This document shows positions 1-8,947 of a stretch of 64,000 bases of DNA, one piece after another (positions within the stretch are counted from its first letter, which is position 1; the number at the start of each line of letters is the position of its first letter). Made by a program: the position numbers and the translations under genes. The notes beneath the pieces are model-generated. The model had not been told where the DNA came from and made no database searches. It saw nothing but the letters and a program-made list of their open reading frames with translations. Source of the stretch: CAVZYN01 sp963779515 (GTDB taxonomy: Bacteria > Pseudomonadota > Alphaproteobacteria > Rhizobiales > Hyphomicrobiaceae); the NCBI GenBank assembly GCA_963779515.1, contig CAVZYN010000002.1, forward strand, positions 806,001 to 870,000. Direction: 5' to 3'.

Positions 1-374
1 TCGAACATGGCGACCGCCGCGTAGGCGCCAAGCATCAGCATCGGAATGGGCAGGAGGCGTGCGACATTGCCCCAGCGTTCGCGGCCAGCGCCGAGATGCG
101 GCGCGCGTGCCAGCAGCTTGGCGGCAAACACCGGATCCTCGACATGCAGCGTGGTCGAGGCATGTTGCGCGGGCCGCAGCAACACATCGTGGGATTTCGC
201 CGACAGGCCGACGCCGGATCGCAATGCCGCATAAGGCCACGACTGCTTGCCACCATTGGCATCGGAGATCTGCACACCCTTGGCGCCGAGCACGGCATCG
301 GCGGGAATGGCGGCGGCTGTGCGGCCATCGCTGTAGCGGGCGGGAAAAATCGCATGGGAGTTGTCAGAAGGCAT
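1..374 (-). CDS. M48-family metallopeptidase, N-terminal fragment (runs off the left edge)
   Basis: Reading the minus strand from an ATG at 374 gives an open frame to the window edge, about 124 residues. It starts MPSDNSHAIFPARYSDGR and contains a WPYAALR segment, then a hydrophobic stretch (LLPIPMLMLGAYAAVAMF) just before the edge. This resembles the membrane-anchored N-terminal domain placed before the zinc peptidase domain in some M48 proteins. The HExxH motif would lie outside the window, so peptidase activity cannot be confirmed. The ATG lies inside the end of the DUF898 gene (stop at 364-366), an 11-base overlap that implies one transcript. DUF898 and M48 genes are often neighbours, which supports the call. 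Confidence 0.6.
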   Translation of the reverse strand, partial: MPSDNSHAIFPARYSDGRTAAAIPADAVLGAKGVQISDANGGKQSWPYAALRSGVGLSAKSHDVLLRPAQHASTTLHVEDPVFAAKLLARAPHLGAGRERWGNVARLLPIPMLMLGAYAAVAMF

Positions 375-1623
375 CGACATCGAAGGCCGTCGCAAGGCCT
401 TCCCCCATTTCGTTGGCGACGCGCGTGTTCTGGCCGATCGCGGCGGCGTCGATCGGACCATCGAGTGCCAGATGATCGATGTAGTAATTCCACGATCTGG
501 CTTCGGCGACGGGCCTGAGCGCGCCGAGCGTGAAATACGAAATGACATAGTTCGAGACGAACAGCCACATCAGGCCGCCAGCGCCCGCCGTCAGCTTGAA
601 CGGCACGCCATCGAGCTTTGTCGAACGCGCGAAGTGATTGTAGAGGCTCGCGCGGTACCACGCCGAAATGATCGACCAGATGATCAGTGCGCCAAACATG
701 AGGCCGAGAATCTTCAAGACGTCGGGTGGCTGCACTTGCAGGTTCGGGGGCTGCCCAAGCCGTATTTCGGCAAGTCCGACAATAGCGAGGATGGCGCCGA
801 TCAGGACGGAGAGCAAGACGACTGTGCCAAACCACAGGACGGCATAGCGGCCATAGAGGCCGCCAACTTTACCATCGTACGTCAGGCGCCGGTCGCCAAG
901 TTCGGTCTCGTTGGTGAGAATCGACTGCAGATAGTTGGCCCGCCATGGCCCGATCCAGCCGAGTGTCATCGGGTAGAGCAGCGTCGTGATGAAACTGACG
1001 AAAGCATAGCGGCGCGGTGCGCCCGTCATCGAGCCGCGGATGCCGCGCCAGGCCGTGCGTGAGAGGCGATAGCGCCGCGCGCGATAGGTGCCGAGAGCGA
1101 CGAAGATGAAGACGATGAGGTAAAGCAGCAGTTGCACCGCGCCAGCCCCGCGCTCTCCAAGGACGAGAGCGGCGGCGAGGCCGAGGAGGAGCATCGGCAT
1201 CAGCACGAGGCCGGCGACCAGCAAGAAGCCCTTGCACATCTCGCCGCCGGTGCCGGTGTAGGCGAGCGGCTGGCCATCGAGGCGGATCGCCGACCAGATG
1301 CGGCGGCGGACTTCGGTGCGGCCCCAGAATGAGTAAAGCCCAAGTGTCAGGATCGTCATTGCCAGATTGAAGACGCCGAGCCCCGCGAGCCGCCACGTCG
1401 GCCCGTGCCATTGGATCGATAGCGGATGGCGGCTGGTGACGCCCTCCGCTGAAGAGGTGCCCGCGGCGGAGGGCCGGGCCCAAGGTGATGGGATCGCTAT
1501 GTCTTCGCTCGTCATCGGTGCCGCCGTCGCGATGCTCAGCCAGTGTGTGTGTGCATCATGGCCCGGCGGCGATCCGAGGTCTACCTCTTGCGGATGCGCG
1601 GGATCCGTATGAGAACGGCTCAT
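364..1623 (-). CDS. DUF898 (YjgN-like) inner-membrane protein
   Basis: A multi-pass membrane protein of unknown function. The sequence has about six hydrophobic helices and hallmark DUF898 segments: NLAMTILTLGLYSFWGRTEVRR in the first third (quoted in part), a central LYPMTLGWIGPWRANYLQ region and a C-terminal WYRASLYNHF region. The N-terminus has several possible starts. The ATG at 1623 shares bases with the start of the divergent gene at 1622, while an internal ATG at 1515 would leave room for a promoter and still keep the whole domain, so 1515 may be the true start. It overlaps the M48 fragment downstream, suggesting co-transcription. Confidence 0.75.
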   Translation of the reverse strand: MSRSHTDPAHPQEVDLGSPPGHDAHTHWLSIATAAPMTSEDIAIPSPWARPSAAGTSSAEGVTSRHPLSIQWHGPTWRLAGLGVFNLAMTILTLGLYSFWGRTEVRRRIWSAIRLDGQPLAYTGTGGEMCKGFLLVAGLVLMPMLLLGLAAALVLGERGAGAVQLLLYLIVFIFVALGTYRARRYRLSRTAWRGIRGSMTGAPRRYAFVSFITTLLYPMTLGWIGPWRANYLQSILTNETELGDRRLTYDGKVGGLYGRYAVLWFGTVVLLSVLIGAILAIVGLAEIRLGQPPNLQVQPPDVLKILGLMFGALIIWSIISAWYRASLYNHFARSTKLDGVPFKLTAGAGGLMWLFVSNYVISYFTLGALRPVAEARSWNYYIDHLALDGPIDAAAIGQNTRVANEMGEGLATAFDVDAF

Positions 1624-2227
1624 GCCGCGCGACATTGCCTTCATTCCGTCCATATACAACGACCTCTCCGCCACGGAGGCACAGGTTTGGGCGCTGTTGG
1701 CGGGCGGGGCGCAAAGTGGGCGCGCGCCGCTTCACACGCCCGTTCTTGCGAGCATCGGTATCGATGGCGCGCCGCAAGCGCGCACCGTCGTCTTGCGCGC
1801 CGTGGATCGATCCCTGCGCCAGCTGCGCATCCATACGGATCGGCGCTCCACCAAATTCGCCGAATTACAGCGTGATCCACGCGCTACGCTGCTCGGCTAC
1901 GACGCCGCCGAGAAATTTCAGGTGCGTCTGAGCGGGGTTGTTTCTTTACATACTGGCGATGCGCTGGCGCGGTCGGCGTGGGCCAGTGCGACGCCGTCGA
2001 GCCGGGCCTGTTATGCGCAAGTCGAGGCACCCGGAGCAGTGCTTGATCACCCCGGCGCGGCTCCCTTCGCGACGGCGGCCGACAGCGGGATCGGATTTGA
2101 GAACTTCGCCGTCGCGCTGCTGACGGTGGCCGCCATCGAAACACTCTATCTCGCCGCGGCAGGGCATCGGCGCGCCGCGTTCACGTGGTCCGGCGCGGCG
2201 TGGTCCGGGCATTGGCGCGCGCCCTGA
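1622..2227 (+). CDS. Pyridoxamine 5'-phosphate oxidase-like flavin-binding protein
   Basis: A 201-residue protein of the FMN-binding split-barrel family. The N-terminal half has the family pattern HTPVLASIGIDGAPQARTVVLR, followed by LRQLRIHTDRRSTKFAEL and a short ATLLGYDAAEKFQVRLSG segment. The C-terminus ends in a WSGHWRAP-like substrate-end motif. It is closer to the short alr4036/Npun-type proteins than to true PdxH, so substrate is unknown. It is divergent from the DUF898 gene and its ATG overlaps one candidate start of that gene within a CATG, so transcription or start assignment of one of the two must be shifted. Confidence 0.7.
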   Translation: MPRDIAFIPSIYNDLSATEAQVWALLAGGAQSGRAPLHTPVLASIGIDGAPQARTVVLRAVDRSLRQLRIHTDRRSTKFAELQRDPRATLLGYDAAEKFQVRLSGVVSLHTGDALARSAWASATPSSRACYAQVEAPGAVLDHPGAAPFATAADSGIGFENFAVALLTVAAIETLYLAAAGHRRAAFTWSGAAWSGHWRAP

Positions 2228-2904
2228 GAGGCCTGCGGCCATTCGGCAACGCCTTGAAAGCGCCGCTTGGCGCCGTGGCGGCGCCCAGAAGTGGTCAAAT
2301 CCGCGCCCGCTTGGCCGCCTAAGCCTGGGTGCGTGGAGACCGGGAGGGTCGCATGGGGACATCATTGATTGCGCTCGCCGCACTGTGCGGATTGAGCATC
2401 GCGTCGCGGTCGCGCTGTGGCCACCAACTGGATCACGGCTTAACTGTTGCCACGTCGCAACGAACTGGCGGGCCGGATGCCACTATTGAGCCATAAACCA
2501 GCGACAGGGTGGGATCGGATATGCGGTTGGGGCTGTCGCGCAAACGACACAACTGCGCGTGCGCGCAAGATGGTTTCCATCGCAGGGGTTCGCGAGATGC
2601 ACTGAGGTGCCTGCAGGGCCGTGCGATTGGCGCGTGGGCGAGCCCGTTTTTGGAGCGAATGCGGATCATGGACGTGACAACGTTCGATAAATCGAAGGCG
2701 CCGAGCCGTGATGTCACGGACGCGGCTTCGCGTGCGCCGTGCCGCTTGCATCGTGACGCGATAGAGCGGACTCTCGAAATCGTGAAAGCTAATACAAATC
2801 ATACTGTTGTTTCCTCCGATTCAACTCCCATATCTGTAGTGGGCGGTGTCGTGGGCTTGAAAGGCTCGCTGGCACCCGAGGGGGCCATCGCCAAGGTGGC
2901 CAAT
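2228..2904 (+). other. Long non-coding leader upstream of the exoR-like gene
   Basis: About 680 bases without a convincing gene. A forward frame stays open from 2509 into the exoR-like gene, but its translation has no family resemblance and the stretch around 2785-2840 is distinctly AT-richer than its surroundings, as a promoter or leader would be. GC-rich self-complementary pieces occur near 2265-2290. No tRNA or known riboswitch was recognised. Confidence 0.4.
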
Positions 2905-4044
2905 ATGACAGTGATTCAATTTCGTGCTTCCGCGCGGCGTCACGCCGGCGCCGACCGCACGACAACCGCGATCGATACAGGCAAGGTCAATGGGTTGACG
3001 TTGTTTGCCACGCCGCTGAGGCGCGTGCTCGCCGCCGCCGTCATCGCGACGGCCGCCGGCATGACGCTAAGCCCGGCTGCATTCGGCCGCGACTTCTCCG
3101 GTACATCGCCAAAGGTCGCGTACGATCAAGGGCTCGGCGCCTATAAGAACGGCTACTATGAGATCGCAGTGCCGGCGCTGGAGCATGCGATCACCGCTGG
3201 TGATCCTGATACACGCTTCTTCGCGACGTATCATCTCGCTCGCATTTACTCCGACAATTCGGGAACACAGACGGACCACTCGAAGGCCTACATGCTCTTC
3301 AAGGGCATCGCGCTCGAGCATGGCGACACGGAGCCGGAGAACGTACGACGCGTGCCGCTCGTCGCGCGCTCGCTGACGTCGCTTGCGGGCTATGTTTTGC
3401 GCGGAATTCCAGAAATCTCCCTGAAGCCCGATGCCACGCGTGCCGTCGATTACCTCCGGCATGCAGCGACGTTCTTCAACGACAAGGACGCCCAATTCGA
3501 GTTCGCCAAGCTGTTGCTGCGCGGCGAGGGCGTGCCGCAGGATTTGCCGACCGCGCGTCACTATCTGTCGACGCTGGCGGAGGCGGGGCATGCAAGCGCG
3601 CAGGCGTTCCTGGCGGATCTGCACTGGCGCGGCAAGAGCGTGCCGAAGGACGAGCGGCGCGCCATGGCGCTCGGCAAGATGGCGGTCGAGAACGCGCCGC
3701 CCGAAGAGCGCATCTGGATCGAGGACATTTACCAGAGCATCTATTGCGGCACTTCACGCGACGTGCGGGAGCAGTCGAAGGGATTGGTCGCCGCGTGGCA
3801 GCGTCTGTTTGCGCAGCGCCCTCCTGAAGCGAAAGAGCGCCAGCGCATGGCCTTGGGTGCCATGCCGGGACGCGACATCGGCCCATTCCGGACGTGCGCC
3901 AATGGGGAGCCGGTCGACATCAATCGCAGTGCGACGGGGGTGGATGCGGGCGCGTCGAAGTCGGCGGATGTCATTCGGCCGTCCGCTGGACCAGGATCGG
4001 CGAGTGGGCTGATCGACGCCGGCGAGCGGCCAAAGACGCGCTGA
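2905..4044 (+). CDS. exoR: ExoR-like periplasmic Sel1-repeat protein
   Basis: In Sinorhizobium, ExoR is a periplasmic Sel1-repeat inhibitor of the ChvG/ChvI (ExoS/ChvI) two-component system and so controls exopolysaccharide and motility. Here a signal peptide (RRVLAAAVIATAAG then AFG/RDF) is followed by Sel1/TPR-like repeats. The central LAGYVLRGIPE... and AQFEFAKLLLRGEGVPQD segments resemble ExoR closely. I chose ATG 2905 because an AAGGTGG lies just upstream and the start sits correctly before the signal peptide; the frame stays open upstream to 2509. At 379 residues it is longer than rhizobial ExoR (about 268), with extra sequence at both ends. The neighbouring xthA, convergent here, fits the rhizobial context. 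Function as an ExoR orthologue is inferred. Confidence 0.65.
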   Translation: MTVIQFRASARRHAGADRTTTAIDTGKVNGLTLFATPLRRVLAAAVIATAAGMTLSPAAFGRDFSGTSPKVAYDQGLGAYKNGYYEIAVPALEHAITAGDPDTRFFATYHLARIYSDNSGTQTDHSKAYMLFKGIALEHGDTEPENVRRVPLVARSLTSLAGYVLRGIPEISLKPDATRAVDYLRHAATFFNDKDAQFEFAKLLLRGEGVPQDLPTARHYLSTLAEAGHASAQAFLADLHWRGKSVPKDERRAMALGKMAVENAPPEERIWIEDIYQSIYCGTSRDVREQSKGLVAAWQRLFAQRPPEAKERQRMALGAMPGRDIGPFRTCANGEPVDINRSATGVDAGASKSADVIRPSAGPGSASGLIDAGERPKTR

Positions 4045-4065
4045 GCTCGCGTCTGGTCTGGGTGA

Positions 4066-4851
4066 TCACTCGAGGTCGAGCGTAACCCAGACGGGCACGT
4101 GATCCGATGGTTTTTCCCAGGCCCGTGTGAACTTGTCGATTCCCGTCGCCGTCATGCGATCGGCGGATTGGCTCGAGAGCAGCAGGTGATCGATGCGGAT
4201 GCCATTGTCGCGCTGGAAGGCGCCCGCCTGATAATCCCAGAACGTGTAGATGCCGGCGTCCGGGTGGCAAGCGCGCACCGCGTCGGTCAAGCCGAGGTTC
4301 AACAACCTTTGATACGCCGCCCGGCTTTCCGGCTGGAATAGCGCATCTTCCACCCACGCCTTGGGATTCTTGGCGTCGGCGGGCGTCGCGATCACATTGT
4401 AGTCGCCCGCCAGTACGAGTGGCTCTTCGTGCCGCAGCAGCTCCGCCGCATGCGCTTCCAGGCGCTTCATCCAGGCAAGCTTGTAGGAGAACTTCTCGGT
4501 GCCGATGGGGTTGCCATTCGGCAGGTACAGCCCGCCGATGCGTACCAGCCGGTTGCCCGCCCGCACCGTTGCCTCGATGTAGCGGGACTGCACATCCTGT
4601 TCGTCGCCGGGCAGGCCACGCCGGACATCGTCGAGCGGCATCTTGGATAGAATTGCAACGCCATTGAAGCCCTTCTGCCCGTGTGTCGCGACGTTGTAGC
4701 CGAGGGCTGAGATCTCGTCGGCCGGAAATCCCTCGTCGACCGATTTGATTTCCTGCAGGCAGACAACGTCCGGGGCGGATTCGGTAAGCCACGTTTTCAG
4801 CCCCTCGATCCGGGCCTTGATGCCGTTGATGTTCCACGTGGCGATTTTCAT
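4066..4851 (-). CDS. xthA: Exodeoxyribonuclease III
   Basis: An AP endonuclease and 3'-5' exonuclease of base-excision repair, cytoplasmic. The 261-residue protein starts MKIATWNINGI, has the catalytic Glu in CLQEIK (about residue 34), the LPNGNPIGTEKFSYK segment, the GDYNV metal/catalytic motif and the terminal SDHVPVWV motif with the catalytic His. Length is normal for the family. The ATG at 4851 is preceded by GAGG; a longer frame upstream only adds unconserved residues. It converges on the exoR-like gene with 21 bases between stops. Confidence 0.95.
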   Translation of the reverse strand: MKIATWNINGIKARIEGLKTWLTESAPDVVCLQEIKSVDEGFPADEISALGYNVATHGQKGFNGVAILSKMPLDDVRRGLPGDEQDVQSRYIEATVRAGNRLVRIGGLYLPNGNPIGTEKFSYKLAWMKRLEAHAAELLRHEEPLVLAGDYNVIATPADAKNPKAWVEDALFQPESRAAYQRLLNLGLTDAVRACHPDAGIYTFWDYQAGAFQRDNGIRIDHLLLSSQSADRMTATGIDKFTRAWEKPSDHVPVWVTLDLE

Positions 4852-4999
4852 AGTGCCTCGAATACTGGCCAATTCGAATGCCGGCTGGCTCGAATTTGCT
4901 CCAAAAAAGCGGAGCAGTTGTTTACGGATGATTCAGATTCCTTGCGTACCTTACCCAGACCCTAACGTAGGCGAGGCGGGAGAACTCCCGGACTGTGAC

Positions 5000-5368
5000 A
5001 TGTCTATTGAATACGTCACCGAATCCTTGGCAAGGCCGCGCGACAAGCGTTTCAAGTATCGTGTTTTGATGGTCGCGAACGGGTTGTTTGCACTCGTCGC
5101 CTTGTTCTCGTGGACATTCGTTTCCTACATCGTTGCCGCACCGATCTCCTGGGCCACCTGGAGCCCACTCACGAATGGAGTGACTCCGCCATTCTACGAG
5201 TACCCCTTCATTTTGCTTTGGGGAATGCCAGCGGTTGGCATCGGCTGCGCATGGCTTGCGGATAAATCCGGCAACCTCAAGCTCGCCAAGGGCATTGCCT
5301 TGATGCCAGTGCTGGTGCTGTCGATCATTTTCGGCTGGTACTACATCATGCCGACGTACCTGCTCTAA
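5000..5368 (+). CDS. Small membrane protein of unknown function
   Basis: A 122-residue protein starting MSIEYVTESLARPRDKRFK, with three clear hydrophobic segments: VLMVANGLFALVALFSWTFV, a central PFILLWGMPAVGIGCAWLA and a C-terminal IALMPVLVLSIIFGWYYI. The frame extends upstream to 4745, but that part runs antisense to the start of xthA and is not protein-like; an in-frame ATG at 4928 is a second possibility. I do not recognise the family. It is convergent with erpA, with 17 bases between stops, so it probably has its own promoter between 4852 and 4999. Confidence 0.6.
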   Translation: MSIEYVTESLARPRDKRFKYRVLMVANGLFALVALFSWTFVSYIVAAPISWATWSPLTNGVTPPFYEYPFILLWGMPAVGIGCAWLADKSGNLKLAKGIALMPVLVLSIIFGWYYIMPTYLL

Positions 5369-5385
5369 CTCGGCGCGCCAGCCAG

Positions 5386-5742
5386 CTAAATCGAGAAGCT
5401 CGTGCCGCAGCCGCAGGAGGCTGTGGCATTCGGATTCTTGATCTTGAAGGACGCCCCGATCAGGTCATCGACATAGTCGATCACCGAGCCCCCGAGAAAT
5501 TCCAGCGACGTCGGGTCGACCAGCACTTGGGCGCCCGATCTCTCAATCACGATATCTTCGGCGTTGGCCGCTGGAACCAGATCGAATTTGTATTGAAAAC
5601 CTGAGCAGCCGCCGCCCTCGACGCTGATCCGCAGCATTTTTGCCGAAGCGTCGCCACGCACAATCTCGGCGATTCGCTGAGCCGCGCGTTCGGTTACAGT
5701 CACATTCGTCTGGGCAATCGTCTGGGTCATGGCCTGGGTCAT
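5386..5742 (-). CDS. erpA: Iron-sulfur cluster insertion protein (A-type carrier)
   Basis: An A-type carrier that passes Fe-S clusters to apo-proteins. The 118-residue protein carries the three conserved cysteines: one in EGGGCSGFQY (residue 46) and two in CGCGTSF near the C-terminus (residues 110 and 112). FLGGSVIDYVDDLIGASFKI is the typical central segment. The frame stays open far upstream (to 7044) only because it runs antisense to dgt; the ATG at 5742 starts the conserved protein. Its place just before the divergent dgt-argS block is common in Alphaproteobacteria. ErpA and IscA are hard to separate by sequence, so the symbol is likely but not certain. Confidence 0.9.
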   Translation of the reverse strand: MTQAMTQTIAQTNVTVTERAAQRIAEIVRGDASAKMLRISVEGGGCSGFQYKFDLVPAANAEDIVIERSGAQVLVDPTSLEFLGGSVIDYVDDLIGASFKIKNPNATASCGCGTSFSI

Positions 5743-5844
5743 GGCGCTGCTTCTTGGTCCGGTCAGGAGTTGGACACGACTCTCAGTCGGGACTAGGAAC
5801 ATAAGGCGCCGAGGCTGGAACGCCAAGCCCGCCGGCATGACAGG

Positions 5845-7080
5845 GTGCACAACAACGATTTGGAGAGCCAAGTGGCCGTCGCAGGGCAAGCCCCGCCGCC
5901 GTATGTGCGTCCGCTGGCGGCCTATGCCGCCGATCCGGCGCAAAGCAGGGGGCGGGCGATTTCGGAGCCAGCGTGCCCAATGCGCACCCCGTTCCAGCGC
6001 GATCGTGACCGGATCGTGCATGCGACGGCGTTCCGCCGGCTGACCTACAAGACGCAGGTGTTTCTGTTTCATGAGGGTGATCATTACCGGACGCGGCTGA
6101 CGCATACGCTGGAGGTCGCCCAGATTGCTCGCGCGATCGCCCGCCAGCTCGGTCTCGATGACGATCTCGCCGAGGCACTCGCGCTGGCGCATGATCTTGG
6201 CCATCCACCGTTCGGGCATGCGGGCGAGCGTGCGCTCGATGCCGCGATGCGCGACGACGGCGGTTTCGACCACAACGCGCAGAGCTTTCACGTGGTGACG
6301 CGGCTCGAGCGAAAGTATGCGGCCTTCGATGGGCTCAACCTGACGCTTGAGACACTGGAGGGGCTCGTCAAGCACAACGGTCCGATCGCGGGGACCGCGG
6401 CGCCCGCCCAGCCGATCCTTCTGGAGGCCATTCGCGCGCGGGGCCTCGAGGCTTCGCTCGCGCTCGACCGGCATGCGAGCGCGGAGGCGCAAGCGGCGGC
6501 CGTTGCCGATGACATCGCCTACTCGAACCACGATATCGACGATGGCTTGCGGGCGGGCTTGCTCACGCTCGACGATCTCGATGGCGTTCCGCTCGCCGGA
6601 CCGTTTGCGGCGGCCGCCAAGGCGCGGCCGATGCCCGATCGCGCGCGCATGATCTATGAAATCAATCGCAACATGATCACCGCGCTGATCGGCGATGTCG
6701 TCGCGGAAGCGCGCCGCCGCCTCGCCGCTGGATCGATCGGGTCGCATGATGCGGTCCGCGACGCCGGTGCGCCCGTGGTCACGTTCTCGGCCGGCATGCA
6801 GCGTGACCTCGCTGCACTCAAGTCGTTTCTGTTCGCCCGCGTCTATCGGCATGCGCGCGTGATGCGCGTCATGGAGGGGGCTGAAACCATTGTCGGCGAC
6901 CTCTACAGGCGCTACATCGCGACGCCCTCGTGTCTGCCCGCCCCATGGGCGGATCACGCGGCAGCCGCGGCGCCGCACCTCAGAGCCCGGATGATCGGTG
7001 ATTTCGTCGCCGGTATGACGGATCGCTTCGCGATTGCCGAGCATCGCCGCTTGTTTGACGCTACCCCGGATTTACGTTAG
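5845..7080 (+). CDS. dgt: Deoxyguanosinetriphosphate triphosphohydrolase-like protein
   Basis: An HD-domain dNTP triphosphohydrolase that splits dNTPs into nucleoside and triphosphate. The 411-residue protein has the motif set of the type-2 dGTPase subfamily: RDRDRIVHATAFRRL (about 52-65), RLTHTLEV with the first metal His (residue 87) and LAHDLGHPPFGHAGE with the HD pair at 116-117. The GTG at 5845 is the most upstream plausible start. Another start nearer the conserved core cannot be excluded, since residues 1-45 are variable. It lies 54 bases before argS in the same direction, an arrangement common in Alphaproteobacteria. Confidence 0.92.
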   Translation: MHNNDLESQVAVAGQAPPPYVRPLAAYAADPAQSRGRAISEPACPMRTPFQRDRDRIVHATAFRRLTYKTQVFLFHEGDHYRTRLTHTLEVAQIARAIARQLGLDDDLAEALALAHDLGHPPFGHAGERALDAAMRDDGGFDHNAQSFHVVTRLERKYAAFDGLNLTLETLEGLVKHNGPIAGTAAPAQPILLEAIRARGLEASLALDRHASAEAQAAAVADDIAYSNHDIDDGLRAGLLTLDDLDGVPLAGPFAAAAKARPMPDRARMIYEINRNMITALIGDVVAEARRRLAAGSIGSHDAVRDAGAPVVTFSAGMQRDLAALKSFLFARVYRHARVMRVMEGAETIVGDLYRRYIATPSCLPAPWADHAAAAAPHLRARMIGDFVAGMTDRFAIAEHRRLFDATPDLR

Positions 7081-7134
7081 GTCCGCTGATAACGCAGTGC
7101 CGCCGATGCCGGCGGCAAAACCCTGAGAATCCTG

Positions 7135-8896
7135 ATGAATATCTATGCGGACGTAGCAGCGCGGGTCGTGGCCGCGCTCGAACGGTTGAAGGCTGGCGGA
7201 AGCCTGCCCGCCGATCTGGATCTTAGCGCCATCGACGTTGCGCCGACCAAAGACTCGGCGCACGGCGACATGGCCAGCAATGCCGCGATGGTGCTCGCCA
7301 AGGCCGCCCGCATGAAGCCACGCGACATCGCCGAGACGCTCGCCGCCGAGATCATGAAGGACGACGGCATCGTCAAGGCCGAGGTCGCGGGGCCGGGCTT
7401 TCTCAATCTCACGCTTGCGCCAACACGGTGGCACAGCGTCATTGCCGCCATTCATGCCGAAGGCGCGCGCTATGGTCGCTCCTCCGAGGGTAAGGGGCGC
7501 AAGCTCAATGTCGAGTATGTCTCGGCCAATCCAACGGGCCCGATGCACATCGGCCATTGCCGCGGCGCCGTGTTCGGTGATGCGCTGGCAAACCTGTTGG
7601 CGTTCGCCGATTGGACGGTGACGCGCGAATACTACATCAACGATGCGGGCGCGCAGGTCGATGTGCTCGCGCGGTCAGCGCATCTGCGGTATCGCGAGGC
7701 GCTGGGCGAGACCATCGGGGGGATTCCCGAAGGCCTCTATCCGGGCGACTATTTGAAGCCCGTTGGACAAGTGCTCGCGAAGGCGCACGGCCGGCAGTGG
7801 GTGGGCGTCGCCGAGGAGCAATGGCTGGCGCCGGTGCGGGCGGCGGCGATCGCGGCGATGATGGAGATGATCAAGGAAGATCTCGCCGCGCTCAATATTC
7901 GCCATGATGAGTTCTTCTCGGAAGCATCGCTGACGCGGGGCAAACAGGACGAGGTGGCGGCCGCGATCGCGACCTTGCGCGCCTCCGGCAGCGTGTTCGA
8001 AGGCCGCCTCGAAAAGCCGAAGGGCCACGACGACGAGGAATGGGAAGATCGCGAACAGACGTTGTTCCGCTCGACCGCGTTCGGCGATGATGTCGACCGG
8101 GCGCTGCTGAAGTCGGACGGCAGCTACACCTACTTCGCCTCGGACGTCGCCTATCACTACACCAAGCTGAAGCGGGGCTATCTCGAGCTGATCAATGTGT
8201 TCGGCGCCGATCACGTCGGCTACATCAAGCGCATTACGTCTGCGGTGAAAGCGCTGTCCGGCGGCAAGGCCAATCTCGACATCAAGGTCTGCCAACTCGT
8301 CCGGCTGCTGCGCAACGGCGAGCCGGTGAAGATGTCGAAGCGCGCAGGGACCTTCGTCACCTTGCGCGAGGTGGTCGACGAGGTCGGCCGCGATCCGGTC
8401 CGCTTCATGATGCTCTATCGCAAGAACGACGCTTCGCTCGATTTCGATCTCGCCAAGGTCCTGGAGCAGTCCAAGGACAATCCGGTTTTCTATGTTCAGT
8501 ACGGACATGCGCGCGCCCATTCCGTGTTCCGCAATGTGGCGGACACGTTCCCCGAATTGACATTCGATAGCCCCGAAATCAGGGCTGGGGATCTGTCAAA
8601 ACTCACCGATCCGGGCGAGATGGACTTGGTTAAGCGGTTGGCATTCTTCCCAGAACTGATCGCGGGCGCCGCGCGCGCCCATGAGCCGCACCGGATCGCC
8701 TTCTATCTCTATGATCTGGCTCAAAACTTTCATGGACAGTGGAGTCGAGGCAACGATTCGCCACATTTGCGCTTCATACAACCCAGTGATCGGGGGGTAA
8801 CGGCGGCTCGTCTGTCCCTGGTGCGCGCGACGGCTGCAGGTGTTAGCCACAGGTTTGGCACTCCTAGGCGTTCATGCACCAGATGAGATGCGCTAG
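7135..8896 (+). CDS. argS: Arginyl-tRNA synthetase (single-base shift near the C-terminus)
   Basis: A class I aminoacyl-tRNA synthetase that charges tRNA-Arg. It has the N-terminal add-1 domain, the HIGH motif (residues 138-141, in NPTGPMHIGHCRGAVFGD) and a KMSKRAGTF motif near residue 400. The DALR C-terminal domain starts ... NFHGQWSRGNDSPHLRF. The uninterrupted frame ends at 8886 with an aberrant tail. From about 8840 the +1 frame instead reads VLATGLALLGVHAPDEMR and stops at 8894-8896, which is the normal ArgS ending. One extra base at 8836-8840 explains this. The enzyme is usually essential, so a sequence error is the likely cause. Confidence 0.93.
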
Positions 8897-8947
8897 CCTT
8901 ACGAATCGATATGTGGGGTCCGGGTGACCGGTATAGGGAACATTGCC

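Noticed and set aside
2509..2904. N-terminal extension of the ExoR-like protein
   Set aside because: It would put ~130 unconserved residues before the signal peptide and crosses an AT-rich, promoter-like stretch.
5743..7044. A continuous minus-strand frame that would fuse ~430 residues to the ErpA protein
   Set aside because: It runs antisense to the well-conserved dgt gene and its translation is Arg/Gly-rich without family signs; the ErpA start at 5742 is clear.
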